A stretch of 64,000 bases of DNA, from contig NC_134845.1 of NCBI RefSeq assembly GCF_965363235.1, positions 22,818,524 through 22,882,523 of the forward strand, in the 5' to 3' direction. This DNA is from Mytilus galloprovincialis. Taxonomy: Eukaryota; Mollusca; Bivalvia; Mytilida; Mytilidae. Position 1 is the first letter of the stretch; every line of letters starts with the position of its first letter. The notes beneath the pieces were generated by a model. That model worked only from the letters and a program-made list of their open reading frames with translations. It had not been told where the DNA came from and ran no database searches. Below are positions 34,193 through 47,240 of this stretch, piece after piece. The translations under genes were made by a program, and so were the position numbers.

Positions 34193-37100
34193 TATGCATA
34201 GACCAGTGTAACTTGACAACTTTTGTTTAGCCTACATTTATTTTATGCATGTGCTGGACGTATAAATAAACAGCCATAATGTTTGAAAACAAAGCCATGC
34301 GTGATGCATATATCAGTATATAAAAATAGCTAGAAGAGAATTGAAACGGCTGTCATACGAGTATGAGTGTTAGTTCACTGTTAAATCTTCCTCGCTCCAT
34401 TTCTTTCGTTCAAAAGTGTAGATACCAAGTATAAATAACGACAATAAACGTCTATTGTTTTCATAAAGAAAATGAGAACAGATAGCTTGCGAAACACTCA
34501 TTTCATAAAATGGTTCCCGATTTTTCTGCTTTTGAAGTTGCGACAAACTAATATGTTCCTGTACAAGTACTGGCCGACTCGTCTGCTAATGATAATGAGT
34601 ATATCTGCCTCGACATCTTAATTAAGGAACCTGCGAAGCAGAAACAATGTATAAAAAAACTTGTTTTATTAAAATAAAATATTTGTATTCCATAAAGAGC
34701 ATATATATCAGATTATCGATGTTATTCATATGTATACACAATCAAACATCACAGTAAATATATATCTATCTCAGATAAAAAGCCACACAAAAAGACGATA
34801 ACCGCAATTCAATCTAATTTCATATACTAGTCTAAAAAATAACACACACAACAATGAGAAAGAACTTAATCATCGTTTCAATTTCTTTCCATCCTGAAAG
34901 AGGGAATACGTCTGCCATGTTTCCTAAACTAATTAGACATTGCAGTTTATTATAATTTCAAGCCAAACCATGTGTTTTCCTGAACGGACTGAGGGCTGGA
35001 CATTCAGGCTTCAAATAATTTATATAGCAATACCTTTCTCGTTAGGCCAAATTAATTCTCGAGCGTTCGAAAGTTTATTTGTCTTACTCGGAATACTCTG
35101 CTATAAAATTGAGAATGGAAATGGGGAATGTGTCAAAGAGACAACAACCCGACCAAATAAAAAACAAAATATAAATTGTTTGTATTTGCTCTCCATCTCT
35201 GAAAATGCATATCCAATAAATAAATGCAACTGCAGCTTGTCCCAAAAAATAATTGACTTGACAAGCTCTCTTTGTATACTACTGACTATACTTTTAAAAC
35301 AATTTCTGCAGTGTGGGTTTTGATTCATTCCTTCTTGTTTCAAATAATACCTTGACACATATATAAAATAGGCTTTTACTATGGTGAAGATGGTATTTGT
35401 AGATATTTCGAAGTCATTAGGTTATCTAACGTACACACATACTAAGTATATGTTATAGTTACATGTCTACTAGTAGTACATTTAGTGTAACGGTTTGATT
35501 CTAACTTGTTATTCGAACTGGTAAAATATTTGTTTCAATTATTTGAAGGTTATTTATACTTTCAGAAATCAAATCAAACTAGTACACTGAAAAATTGTAA
35601 TTTTTATTTATTACAATTACAATTAGAATTAAATTTAAATTTATTTTGAGCTTTGAAAAATATTTAGAGGCTTCTAGTTAGAGAAAAACTTTTTTTTTTA
35701 AATGTATAAAAAATTATACTTATAGATTTGCGATAAACGGTAATTTTGTTTGAAATGTGTCCTATATTATGGCAGAGTTCATGTCAAAAATAGATTAAAT
35801 GTTACAAAGAAAATACACAGTCCGATTTGGATAAGAAATTTACTTTTCACGATTATTAATAAATTCTAAACCCTAAATTAACATTATTATTTTTTAAGTG
35901 CAAAAATTGCACTGCATTTTTATTTTTCAATGAGATTGACATATTAAATAACTGATAGCTTATAATAACGTGACATGTCCAGGAGTTATATTCTTACACA
36001 TTAATGTTTGAGTAAGTATTTCTATGATTGTTGATACTTAGTTCAGTGGCAAATGTTTCATGCATGCTCAGGATAAGAACAAATAAAAATAATTACAAAT
36101 TAAAGGTGTAGGTCCTGTTATAGAGTCCACAAGGGATAAAGTTTGGGGAAATTAAGAATACATGTACCAGTTGAAAATGAAGGTTTGAAAAGAACAGACA
36201 TGTTATCTTGCAACAGGCCACCTACGGAGCCATTGGATGATTTCTGCAAGGGTTCTTAACGTACAGAACAAGTGGTACTCTCTTTACACGAGACATCAAA
36301 ATTTACGTCCCAATACATCAAACACAACCAACCAGACGACCCTTTAAAAAAGTTCTACTGACGGTAGGCCAAAGATGTCTACTATATTCCACAAGCATTA
36401 GACAAGTGTGTCGAATTTATATATATTAAGTGACCATTAGAAATCATCATTCTACTCATTTTTGTAGAACATTTCACTACAAATGATATTCTGTATGGAT
36501 CAATGAAAACATATACTTATTGGCAATCATACCACATCTTTTTTTATATTATAAATGAACTGCAATAAGTATGCGGCAACCTATATATATGCACGTTTTA
36601 TGTTCCCAATAAATATTCACTGGTTATAAACTTTCCTAATGGTATGTGTGTTTTTTCAATTGTTCAATTATAAATATCTACACTGGGCGGGAAATGGGGT
36701 TGATATACATTAAACTTCGAAAGTCTTCTTATCAACTGCCAAAAAAAACACGTTTGAAACCTTATGCATTTGGCGATCTTTATATGCCGTTTCTTTGCTT
36801 TCTTATCCTGTATATTTAGGGTTTTATCTCCTATATGTATACTTTATTTCATTTCGATTTTTTTGGGGTTAATTGTTGAAAATATGAATATGTACTTTTG
36901 TTTGAGAAAAATCAAATAAACCACCCATCCCAACATACTGTGGCTTGTTCATTTGATTGGTTAATGTTTCTCCAGTAGCAAATAGTTCATGCAATTGAGG
37001 ACGAGAACGAGTTGACAACAGGGTTGGAAGTAATCGATAATTAAGGTTGTAAGTCGTATTGTATCTATGCATGATTAGTCTTTGGGAACATCTTAGTTAG

Positions 37101-37587
37101 TTCAGTCCTTGGGGTTTATTTGGGTTTTTTTTCTTTAATATGTTAGATTTGTTTGGCTTTTTTGTTTTGTTTTATTGTGGTATCCTGAGGATAGAATTGA
37201 ACATATTTCTTCATTTTTAACATAAACATGATAAAACTAAGTTAATGGTACGAAAACAAGTTATTTTTACATATAACATACATATTCTGCGCATGACGAA
37301 TGACTACAAACAATATTACAAAGAGGAGAGGTTAATGAACAACCTAGCAATTTATCATTTGATGTGCATTGTTGTTCATTTGTTTTCGTATTTTCTGCTG
37401 CGTTTTCTGTTCATCTCCAATTATTTTGATGCCTAATTTCAAATTTTCTTATAAATGTTAATAAATGAATACAAAATGGATTTTAATTTGAAGAAATAAA
37501 CAATGATATACTGAACATGCTATACACGAAGGTCAGTGATTTTCACCGACGTAACTGTCAGTACATTATCTAGTGTCTTTATCTTAG
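34193..37587. other. Intergenic, mostly unrecognised
   Basis: No convincing gene. A repeat fragment at 35111-35160 (GAATGGAAATGGGGAATGTG, TCAAAGAGACAACAACCCGA) belongs to a dispersed family with further copies at 46413 and 47945. The 127-codon frame at 34940-35323 runs through this fragment and is not a gene. Confidence 0.5.
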
Positions 37588-37598
37588 TATATAAAATA
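37588..37598 (+). promoter_or_regulatory. TATA box candidate
   Basis: TATATAAAATA lies 43-53 bp upstream of the ATG at 37641, leaving room for a start site near 37620 and a short 5' UTR. It is correctly placed for the DOMON/SURNod19-like gene. Context-based inference; no other promoter element was identified. Confidence 0.55.
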
Positions 37599-37640
37599 CC
37601 TTGTCGCATATATGTAATCAAAAATTTGGATATCGCAGTC

Positions 37641-40600
37641 ATGAAAGGTAAGAACTAGTATCTGTTATGTCGACCCAGTTATAATACATACATATTTACA
37701 AATACATATGTCAAAACCACAGGTAATTTGTCATTTGGAATTGCATTATTTTTTTTCCAAATTTTGTGAGACATGAAAAATAGAATTGTGTCCTTATGAT
37801 AAAATGTGAAAAAATATCGAATGGGCTAAACCAACTGCCTGATTAAAGTGAAAAACAACTACGACAGACAGCAAACAACGGCATCCATTGAATGGCAGAT
37901 GTTCGGCTTAGGACAGGAAACAATATTTTGATAAATGCAATTTTCCCGATTTTTCAATAAACTAAAAACCTAAAAAAAACTAATGATTCTTAACATTTAT
38001 GTTATTTGTTTATTTTTAGAAGTCCCGATTTTGTTATTGGCATTGGTAGTGATTGTTGTTGGATGCAATAGAATAGTAAACGTACAGAGTAAGTGTTTAC
38101 TTATCTATACAGGTAGAAAAAAACAAATGGGTGCACATAAAATACTCTAATGGAAGTGTCCACAATTCTCCACACACGAACATGCGTATACATTCTGCTT
38201 ACATAAAAGAGAATATTTTGGACATACCATTCATTTCAAACTGCACAAGCGAGTAAGTATGTTTAATGACACCATGCATGCTTCAGAGCCTCCATGCTGT
38301 GTATCAAACTCAGAGATTGAACAAATCATAATAATGCTGTTAAATAAATGTAGCACCAACATGTTTAGAAGGAGTAAATACACTGTACCCAGACCTCAAA
38401 CATTTATGTTTATAATCTCAAAAAACAAATTATAAATAGCTATGAACGTTGGCTTTCCCGTTTGAGTGGTTTTACATTACTAATTTTTCGGGCCCTTTAT
38501 AGCTTGTTGTTCGGTGTGAGCCAAGTCTCCGTTTTGAAGGCCGTACCTTGACATATAATGGATGTACTTTTATAAATTGTTATTTGGATGGAGAGTTGTC
38601 TCATTGCCACTCATACCACATCTTCCTATATCTATAAACAGATATATGATACATGTACATGTTGTATATGTAATATATTACAGTACCACTTTTAATCTTT
38701 AAAAGAGGGGCGAAAGATACCAAACAGACAAACAATACATTGTAGTACACATGACACAACATAGAAAACTAAAGAATAAACAACACGAACCTCCCAAAAA
38801 ACTAGGGGTGATCTCAGGTGCTCCGGAAGGGTACGCAGATCCTGCTCCACATGTGGCATCCGTCGTGTTGCTTACATGTATGTGATAACAAATCCGGTAA
38901 ATAGTCTAATTCGGTAGGTCTTATTCATGAAAGGGAAGGGGATTGTAGTTACGACGTAAGGAACATATCCGATATCATTTGTGAAACGGTTATTCCATAA
39001 CGGTCAACCAACTCGTGATGGCGTCCGTAAATTTTACGAAGGGATGATTTCAACTTCACCATTTGGAACTCTTGGTTTAATAGCTTCCTTGTGAGCAGCA
39101 ACCCTCTATCAAGAAAATCATGATAGGAAATGCAAGCACGGGAATATCGTATCAATTGGGAGATATCTACTCCGTATGCAGGTGCTGCTGGAATGTTGCT
39201 ACTTAGAAATGGAAAGTTCACAATTGGAAAGCTGAAATCATTTCTTTTGTCGTAAAGTTTTGTTTTCAACCGACCCTCATTGTCAATTTCTAGATGTAAG
39301 TCAAGATATAAGGCCGACTTAACTGTATCTGTGGTACCTTTATCTCTAGCTCGATTGGATAGATGCGTTCCCCATAGTCACCAAATTTTGAATTATTTAG
39401 AATGAACATCATCTATATAGCGGAAAGTAGAGTTAAAGGATATTGCTAACTTCTTATCTTTCTTCCTAAGAAGTTCCTGCATGAAGTCAGCCTCATAATA
39501 ATTAAGAAACAAGTCGGCAAGTAGAGGGGCACAGTTTGTTCCCATTGGAATTCCGACAATCTGTTGAAAAACACGTCCTCCGAACGTAACAAATATGTTG
39601 TCAATCAAGAAATCAAGCATCTTGATAATATCAGTTTCAGAGAATTTTTTGTTTGAATCAGAGTGGTCCTTTACAAAGTAGGATTTATCCCTCCCTAAGA
39701 CAAGATACTTGTATCTACGTTTGCTATTCTTTTTCATAAAGCAAAGCAATACCAACTCTTTCAATTTGTCTCTTTTATTTTGGAATGTGGAATACTAGTG
39801 TAAAGAGTAGAAATGTCAAATGTTTTAATACTGTTACAAGATGAAGGAGAGTTCGATTGTATGTACTCTAAAATATCTTTAGAATTTTTAAGTATCCACA
39901 TCTGATTCACGCCCCTCTAGAATAGGCAGTTTCACATTAACTTTCAAGCCCGTCTTTGATTGCTGATAAAATGGATGTTAATAATTTAGAAAGAGGTTTC
40001 GTGGAGCACTTGGAAGACCCAGCAATATACCGTTGTTTGTAAGGACACTTAATATGTAGTTTAGGTATCCAATACAGTGATGGAAGATCCAGTTCTTCAT
40101 CTTTGGTTTAACTTTGTTTTTGTACATTTTACAATGACATGTGACAATGAATTATGTACATGTCTTAAAATTTGTACCGATGTATCTGTCATTTATTTGT
40201 ATGCATGTACATTTATACAATGTATTTTATTCTAATGATATAGGACTTATGACTTTTTCAAACACATCATTTTCTTACACGTCCATGCTTAAACTGAAAA
40301 CTAACAAAATTGAAATTAATGTTGTTGTAATTAAATTTTGGTCGATTAGGGAAGATTTAGTTCTATATTATCTGCATTTTGATTAGTGCATTATTTAATG
40401 GCGCCAAAATAAACAACCATACTAGCTAGAGTCAAAAGATTCCACTTTGAAAGGGCTACATATACACTTGTATCCATATCTGAAATCATTTTGACGAAAA
40501 ATTATTGGAGCACTGAAATGATATTTTATATCCGAGGACTTCCAGCCCACCACCATAAGCGCATGAAAAAGAAACAAATTACAAAACCCACATACATGTA

Positions 40601-43600
40601 CTTGTAGAAAATGAGAAAGGTGGTAACATGAATGGTCGGTATCTGGTAGCCAGTGGCGGGAACCAGGCTGTGCCTTTTAACGATGACTATATGAGCAAAG
40701 GTCATGAGTATTTTGATGTCTACTCACCAGAAATTGCAACACATTATGGTGAAGTCTTTTGGACCGATCAAGGCAACAACCTGATTCCACAAGAAATAAT
40801 CGACAGATTTGCAGGTATATTATATAAAGTGCCTGCATAAAAAAAATTACTCGATTTATTTCACTTGACTTGGCGGAGTTTAACCGGTTCGCTCATCACA
40901 AACCAGTCCATCTATAGATAGGTGTTTCATCAATTGAGTGTCCAGTCATTCTTTTGTAAATTTCTTTGATGACACTGATAGGTGATTAGATAATCAGTAA
41001 TAATTATATCGGCAATCATCCTTATCACACAAATCATCAAATAAACTGTCCTTCTGCAAATTAAAACGTAAGCTCCGCCCGATCAGTTGAAATAACATTG
41101 GTAATAGTAGATGAATCCTCCGTGTGTATTGTTCTATAATCTTCTGTTAGCGATTACCCTTGCTTAACAATTACCGCATCATTGTAAGATAACTCTCTAT
41201 TTGATTTGCTATAATAATTTATTTGTTTTAAGACCCTAGTGTCCTTTGAATTTAAAAATGAACTACCATATATTTATCGAAGTTTGTTACTGGAACTGTT
41301 ATTTTTCATGCTTAACATAGTTTTCCATATACATTATTTTGTATATAAAAAAACAGCTAATTTTATTTTGAAACTGTATCATTTAAAACTTCACACAAAT
41401 AATTTTCAGAAACATCGATGTGTCACACCTGAATATAACTGTTTTCATTATCTGTTCAGCTTCTGTCTATGCTTAATGTTAAATTTCAATTGTTTCTAAT
41501 TGTTATTCAGGGAAGGTCATGGCCATTACAGGCTACGAACAGGACCAAGTTATGGTGTATCCACTTGATAAACCAGGTTTGAATCCCGAAAACGATGTAT
41601 CTGTTCCAATCAACTGGGCATATAACCACCACTACATGGCATGGATGACTGGGAACCATTCAAAATTGGTAAAAATACAGAATCCAGATCCAAGTGACGT
41701 CAGTGCTCATGGATCTCCAATGAAATGGGTAGCAGTAGATCTGCCTTCAGCAAAGGATCGAGAGTACAAAAACGTTCCAACAAGTCAAATGTTTAGTGAA
41801 GGAAATGGTGGAGAGTCAAGGAAAAGTTTCCACGGTTACCCAGACGGATTCGCCCAATTAATTGACTCGCCCGACAAATGGCATATAACTCCTATGCAAA
41901 TTGATACACGTAATAGAGACTGTGGTGCTACACCACAAGACGTTCACAACTGTACCGTTTTCACTCCAGGAGATGAACCACGACAGGCTAGATATGGTCG
42001 TGGCATTCCGAAAGAAGGAGCCATTTACTCTGGTATTCTAGAATGTCCATGCAATGGGCGTTTTGGTGGTGACCCTGCGATATACGGTCCTAGCACAAAA
42101 ACAAAATACACTCAGCACCATTACGCACTTGTTGTAGAGCCATCTTGTAAAACTCCCACGAAAAGTGCGACCATATGTTTTGATGCAGTAGCCAACTTAG
42201 GAGTCAAAGCAACTAAGAATGTAACCATGGTCTCCTCTTCAAGCGAAGTTCCTAGTGGCTGTAGTGTTGACTCAGAGTCTGATGGTTTAATAATTGTCTC
42301 TTACAACGAGTTTAAAAGTTCAAAACAATGTTCGACATCTAGTAAACGAACAGGAAATTTGAAATTTAGCACCGGTGTATCAATAAAAATTGAACTTTCT
42401 GAGGTTAGCACAATAACCTTGAGTGGACCTGCAGACGCATGGTTTGGAGTTGGTTTCAATGCTACACATATGGCCGACAAACCTTATACTCTAATTGTTA
42501 ACTCTACAGGTGTATATGAACGGCAAATAGGTACTTGTGGAAGCGAAGCAGATCATTGTCCAGGAACTCCTTTAAAATCAAGCATTAAGATTGTATCCAA
42601 TACAGTCGTCGACGGTGTTAGAACTGCCATCTTGACACGACCTCTAAAAGGTTTGACGAAAGAACATTATAGCTTTAACGCTTTGAATGCACAAATCAAC
42701 TTCATTTCTGCTATCGGTTCTTCTCAGGTCTTTGCTTATCATAAAGTACATACAACCGGCATAATTGCTTTGATAACAAGCAACGAGCCTAACTGCATCT
42801 GTGAAGTAGGAGAAACAGGTATGATGTGTGATAATAATGGGTCCAACTGTGATCATTTCGTCAAAAACTGCGTTCCAGCACCAGCTGGGGAACTGTTATC
42901 TCAGAGAAATCCAACGTGTAATTCAATGACGTATGCAGGAGGGCTCCAATGTTGTAAACACAAACGTATAATGCTGGATGCTGACCAACCTATACGACCA
43001 GAACTCTTACGATACCACATGAAATTTCGCTTTTGGTTCCAGGAATACAAGGTAGTTGGTGCAAAAGTTTCTCATCATGATTTACCCCGTATTTATTATC
43101 AAACCGAAGCTTGGGCAGGTGAATATGATATTCCTCCAGCATTTGCCCTGCCAGGAAAACCTATCCCGGGATATAACAACTGGCCTCTGAACACACCCAC
43201 TCCTGGAACTAAATGTACTGGAAATTGTCCTTCTGGGGACGATTGTGAATGTGTCCATACAATAGAATTCAAATGGACCGTCAGCAATATAAGACTGATT
43301 TACGCTGGAGGTCACTGTCATGCCCCAGCGTGCATTGCTATGGAACTTTATAGGAACGACACTGGGCATGAGATGGAGCTGTTATGCAGACAAGTTCCAG
43401 TATTTGGCAAGGGGAACATTAAAGAGAACAAATACGACGAAGCTGGATATATAGCACTGCCTCCCTGTCTTTGGGGAGACGATACCGGTTTGGAACCCTC
43501 CGTACTATTGCCTAAAAATACACCAATGGTGGCCATCAAGCACAACAGGAACACTAAAGTGGGTCACTTTGGCGAAATGGCCTCCTGGCAAATGAGAGGA

Positions 43601-43612
43601 GTCAATTTTTAA
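37641..43612 (+). CDS. Secreted DOMON-domain protein with SURNod19-like C-terminus, 794 aa, four exons
   Basis: Exons 37641-37647, 38020-38088, 40608-40814 and 41511-43612, all GT-AG and all interrupting codons after base 1. The start MKEVPILLLALVVIVVG is a signal peptide, so the product is secreted. Residues 26-300 contain YEQDQVM, WAYNHHYMAWM (His134-His135) and a run of Cys. Residues about 382-512 form a DOMON-like beta-sandwich (SGPADAWFGVGFN, then a later YHKVHTTG). The C-terminal part (about 560-794) has GGLQCC, GGHCHAP (His696, His698), LYRNDTG and EAGYI. That order resembles my memory of plant stress up-regulated Nod 19 proteins. DOMON domains usually bind haem or sugar, and the HH and HCH motifs could bind metal; both are inferences. 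Function is otherwise unknown. Intron 2 holds an antisense Penelope-like pseudogene. Confidence 0.9.
38460..38645 (-). repeat. GATGTGGTATG-family fragment in intron 2
   Basis: Reverse orientation: CCCGTTTGAGTGGTTTTAC, GGGCCCTTTATAGCTTGTTG, then CTCATTGCCACTCATACCAC and ATCTTCC at the right, which is the family start on the minus strand. Confidence 0.75.
38790..40110 (-). pseudogene. Penelope-like retroelement (RT region), truncated and frameshifted
   Basis: The minus-strand frame 39764-39393 carries the reverse-transcriptase core typical of Penelope-like elements: QIVGIPMGTNCAPLLADLFL, then FRYIDDV as the catalytic box. After a frameshift the frame 39269-38949 has KLYDKRNDFSFPIVNFPFLS, IPAAPAYGVDISQLIRYSRA and LLLTRKLLNQ, which I recognise as the following segment of bivalve Penelope-like proteins. 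Remnants of the N-terminal part extend to about 40110 in other frames. The GIY-YIG endonuclease end is not seen. It lies antisense in intron 2 of the DOMON gene and is not intact. Confidence 0.85.
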
Positions 43613-43729
43613 AATAGCAATGTCATATATGTCGATATAAACCTTGTTAAGGATTTTTATCATCTTATATTTTTAGTTTAGACAAAAGCATAGTAGATTA
43701 TTCGTGTACATCATTAACATTTTCATATA

Positions 43730-43735
43730 ATTAAA
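43730..43735 (+). promoter_or_regulatory. Polyadenylation signal candidate (ATTAAA)
   Basis: ATTAAA 118 bp after the stop codon of the DOMON/SURNod19-like gene and before the next repeat begins. Variant of AATAAA; position is plausible. Confidence 0.45.
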
Positions 43736-43866
43736 GCTTTATCAAATGTATTTGGTCAATACTTCGCTGACCCTATTGGACTGTATAGATATTGAATACT
43801 TATTTTAAAAGTATTTCATACTTATAAAATCTGTAAAGAAAGACTACCAATGCAACAGACTGTTTT

Positions 43867-45690
43867 TAGCTCACCTGGCCCGAAGGGCCAAGTGAGCTTT
43901 TCCCATCACTTTGCGTCCGGCGTCCGTCGTCCTGCGTCCGTCGTCCGTCGTCGTCCTGCGTCCGTCGTCGTTAACTTTTACAAAAATCTTCTCCTCTGAA
44001 ACTACTGGGCCAAATCAAACCAAACTTGGCCACAATCATCATTGGGGTATCTAGTTTAAAAAATGTGTGGCGTGACCCGGTCAACCAACCAAGATGGCCG
44101 CCACGGCTAAAAATAGAACATAGGGGTAAAATGCAGTTTTTGGCTTATAACTCAAAAACCAAAGCATTTAGAGCAAATCTGACATGGGGTAAAAATGTTT
44201 ATCAGGTCAAGATCTATCTGCCCTGAAATTTTCAGATGAATCGGTCAATTGGTTGTTGGGTTGCTGCCCCTGAATTGGTAATTTTGAAGAAATTTTGCTG
44301 TTTTTGGTTATTATCTTGAATATTATTATAGTTAGAGATAAACTGTAAACAGCAATAATGTTCAGCAAAGTAAGATCTACAAATAAGTCAACATGACCAA
44401 AATGGTCAGTTGACCCGTTTAGGAGTTATTGCCCTTTATAGTCAATTTTTAACCATTTTTCGTTAATTAAAGTAATCTTTTACAAAAATCTTCTCCTCTG
44501 AAACTACTTGGCCAAATTAATCCAAACTTGGCCACAATCATCTTTGGGGTATCTAGTTTAAAAAATGTGTGGCGTGACCTGGTCAACCAACCAAGATGGC
44601 CGCCACGGCTAAAAATAGAACAAAGGGGTAAAATGCAGTTTTTGGCTTATAACTCAAAAACCAAACCTTTTTGAGGAAATCTGACATGGGATAAAAATGT
44701 TTATCAGGTCAAGATCTATCTGCCCTAAAATTTTCAGATGAATCGGTCAATCGGTTGTTGGGTTGCTGCCCCTGAATTGGTAATTTTGAGGAAATTTTGC
44801 TGTTTTTGGTTATTATCTTGAATATTATTATAGATAGAGATAAACTGTAAACAGCAATAATGTTCAGCAAAGTAAGATCTACAAATAAGTCAACATGACC
44901 AAAATGGTCAGTTGACCCGTTTAGGAGTTATTGCCCTTTATAGTCAATTTTTAACCATTTTTCGTAAATTAAAGTAATCTTTTACAAAAATCTTCTCCTC
45001 TGAAACTACTTGGCCAAATTAATCCAAACTTGGCCACAATCATCTTTGGGGTATCTAGTTTAAAAAATGTGTGGCGTGACCTGGTCAACCAACCAAGATG
45101 GCCGCCACCGCTAAAAATAGAACATAGGGGTAAAATGCAGTTTTTGGCTTATAACTCAAAAACCAAAGCATTTTGAGGAAATCTGACAGGGGATAAAAAT
45201 GTTTATCAGGTCAAGAACTATCTGCCCTGAAATTTTCAGATGAATCGGTCAATCGGTTGTTGGGTTGCTGCCCCTGAATTGGTAATTTTGAAGAAATTTT
45301 GCTGTTTTTGGTTATTATCTTGAATATTATTATAGTTAGAGATAAACTGTAAACAGCAATAATGTTCAGCAAAGTAAGATCTACAAATAAGTCAACATGA
45401 CCTAAATGGTCAATTGACCCCTTAAGGAGTTATTGCCCTTTATAGTCAATTTTTAACAATTTTCATTAATTTGGTAAATTTATGTAAATTTTTACCAAAT
45501 ATAGTTCTCTGTTACTAATGGGCAAAGTTCATGATAGATATAATTGTAAGAAGCAAAATCGTTCAGTAAAGTAAGAACTTCAAACACATCACCATCACCA
45601 AAATACAATTTTGTCATGAATCCATTTGTGTCCTTTGTTTAATATGCACATAGACCAAGGTGAGCGACACAGGCTCTTTAGAGCCTCTAG
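43867..45690 (+). mobile_element. Helitron/Helentron-like non-autonomous element, uninterrupted copy
   Basis: Starts TAGCTCACCTGGCCCG. It ends with CCAAGGTGAGC, the hairpin AGGCTC-TTTA-GAGCCT (45671-45686) and CTAG. The core is three tandem units of about 502 bp starting near 43976, 44478 and 44980, each with ATCTTCTCCTCTGAAACTAC, AAGATGGCCGCCACGGC and CCCCTGAATTGGTAATTTTG. A (GTCGTCC)n stretch precedes unit 1. No protein. Its sequence near 45619 (GAATCCATTTGTGTCCTTTG) is the unoccupied counterpart of the foldback insertion site at 12575. Confidence 0.75.
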
Positions 45691-46412
45691 TTTATTTTAT
45701 TAACAACCAGAATATTACACACTTTATTATTTAGAAGACCTTATCGTGTGATATTAACGCTCATTTAATTTGACAAACCGTATCGTATGATGGATGACCT
45801 CTTTAGGTTTACTTGCTGGGTCGCTTATCATTGTCTTTAACTGGAAATATGTATTCAATCTTTTACATCATTTTGTTTTTGTTCATTCGACATCTATTCA
45901 AAAGCCCACATATGAAAAGGGGAAATAGGTTAATGAAAAACGGGTGATGTACATGTATGAAGTTTCAAGAACAACAACTGGAAGTGTTTTAACGACCTTG
46001 ACTGGCTATACAGTCCTCGCACGGTCGGAATTTCAAGAACCAAACCTGAACTGAAGTGTTGCAAAAGGGTATGCTGCTTCTTGTTTGCCAATAGTTTCCG
46101 TCATGTTAACTATGAAAATGAAAACCCAGTGAATGGTCACATTTTTGAACGTTTCAGGAACGAGCAACACGTAGAAAAAGGTGGGTTAAGAATTCCGCAA
46201 ATTGAAATATGCACTTCATAACGGCAATCCAACTAGAATAAAATCGTAATCAAATCATCAAAAAGCGGGGAAGCTCAATAGACATAATAAAATAAATCTT
46301 ATGTACCTTTTTATAAAATCTATGAAATGCTGTATATGATCTGTGTACGATTTTTTAATTGATTATTGCACGTTAATGCAGTAGCAAATATTAGAGCATT
46401 TATATAAATAAA
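45691..46412. other. Intergenic, nothing recognised
   Basis: AT-rich with no coding-like frame or known repeat. Confidence 0.45.
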
Positions 46413-46560
46413 TTTGAAAATGGAAATTTGGAATGTGTCAAAGAGACAAGAACCTGACCAAAAAGGGGAAGACAGCCAAAATTCACTAATATGTCGTCTT
46501 CAGCACAGCGAGAAAATTCTGCATCAGGAGGTATGCTTCAGCTGGTCAAGCAAGTTTATC
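46413..46560 (+). repeat. Dispersed repeat, GGAATGTGTCAAAGAGAC family
   Basis: Starts AAAATGGAAATTTGGAATGT and keeps GTCAAAGAGACAAGAACCTG and GCAGAAAATTCTGC-like sequence in the order I know from a common mussel repeat. Short fragments of the same start are at 35111 and 47945. The open frame over it is incidental. Confidence 0.6.
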
Positions 46561-47049
46561 AAATTTTATGTCAAGCAGATATCCAGTGGCTTTGAAACAA
46601 AATAAAACTGGAAATGGTTTTAATATACGAAAAACATATCATTTTGTTATATTTCATGGTAGCGTGTTCGCATTGAGTACGGGATATCTTATATTTGAAG
46701 CCCGGATGGGTAAAACCAAAGACTTTAGAATTCAATTTGACATTTCCTGCTTTTACGAATACGCTAAGCGTGTCGAATTCAGGAGTAAAACAATACTGGT
46801 TGGTTCGGAATCCAAATAATGTAATAAAATTAAGGTTGCATGTCTTTCTGAGGACTGCTACATGTACATGTACCTTGTAAACTAAACATTAAAAATCAGA
46901 CTCAGCATGTCACCTAGCATCATCATCAAACAAATTATAAACAAATCATTTAACGGATCTACGTATTTTTACGTCACTGACTTTCATATGAATACATTGG
47001 TATAAAGCTTGCTCTGGATAAAGTGCATGCGGAGTTGAGTAGTTTCAAA

Positions 47050-47230
47050 AGTAACTGTAAGAACAGTGCATATGGAGTTGCTAGAGTGGTAGAGTTGTTT
47101 AGAGATTGGATGCCCTGGGTAAATTACATTCAGATTTGTTTGGTTGGCATAGAGCTACATTTGTAGCTCTAGCCACAATATAGACGGAGTTGTCGTTTGT
47201 ATCTCAGTACATTGATTTCGAATCCTGCGG
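47050..47230 (+). repeat. Possible tRNA-derived SINE head
   Basis: A box B-like GATTTCGAATCC at 47214-47225 is preceded by box A-like stretches GTTGCTAGAGTGGTAG (about 47075) and TTGGCATAGAGC (about 47144). Spacing is longer than in a tRNA, and no second copy is seen in the window, so this is weak. Confidence 0.25.
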
Positions 47231-47240
47231 AAGGAATACT

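Noticed and set aside
34940-35323. 127-codon plus-strand frame
   Set aside because: Includes a dispersed repeat fragment and lacks coding character.
41239-41499. 86-codon frame just before the large exon of the DOMON gene
   Set aside because: It lies in intron 3. The splice phase from 40814 fits exactly to 41511, skipping it.
43082-43554. Minus-strand frames inside the DOMON gene
   Set aside because: Shadows of a strongly coding plus-strand exon.
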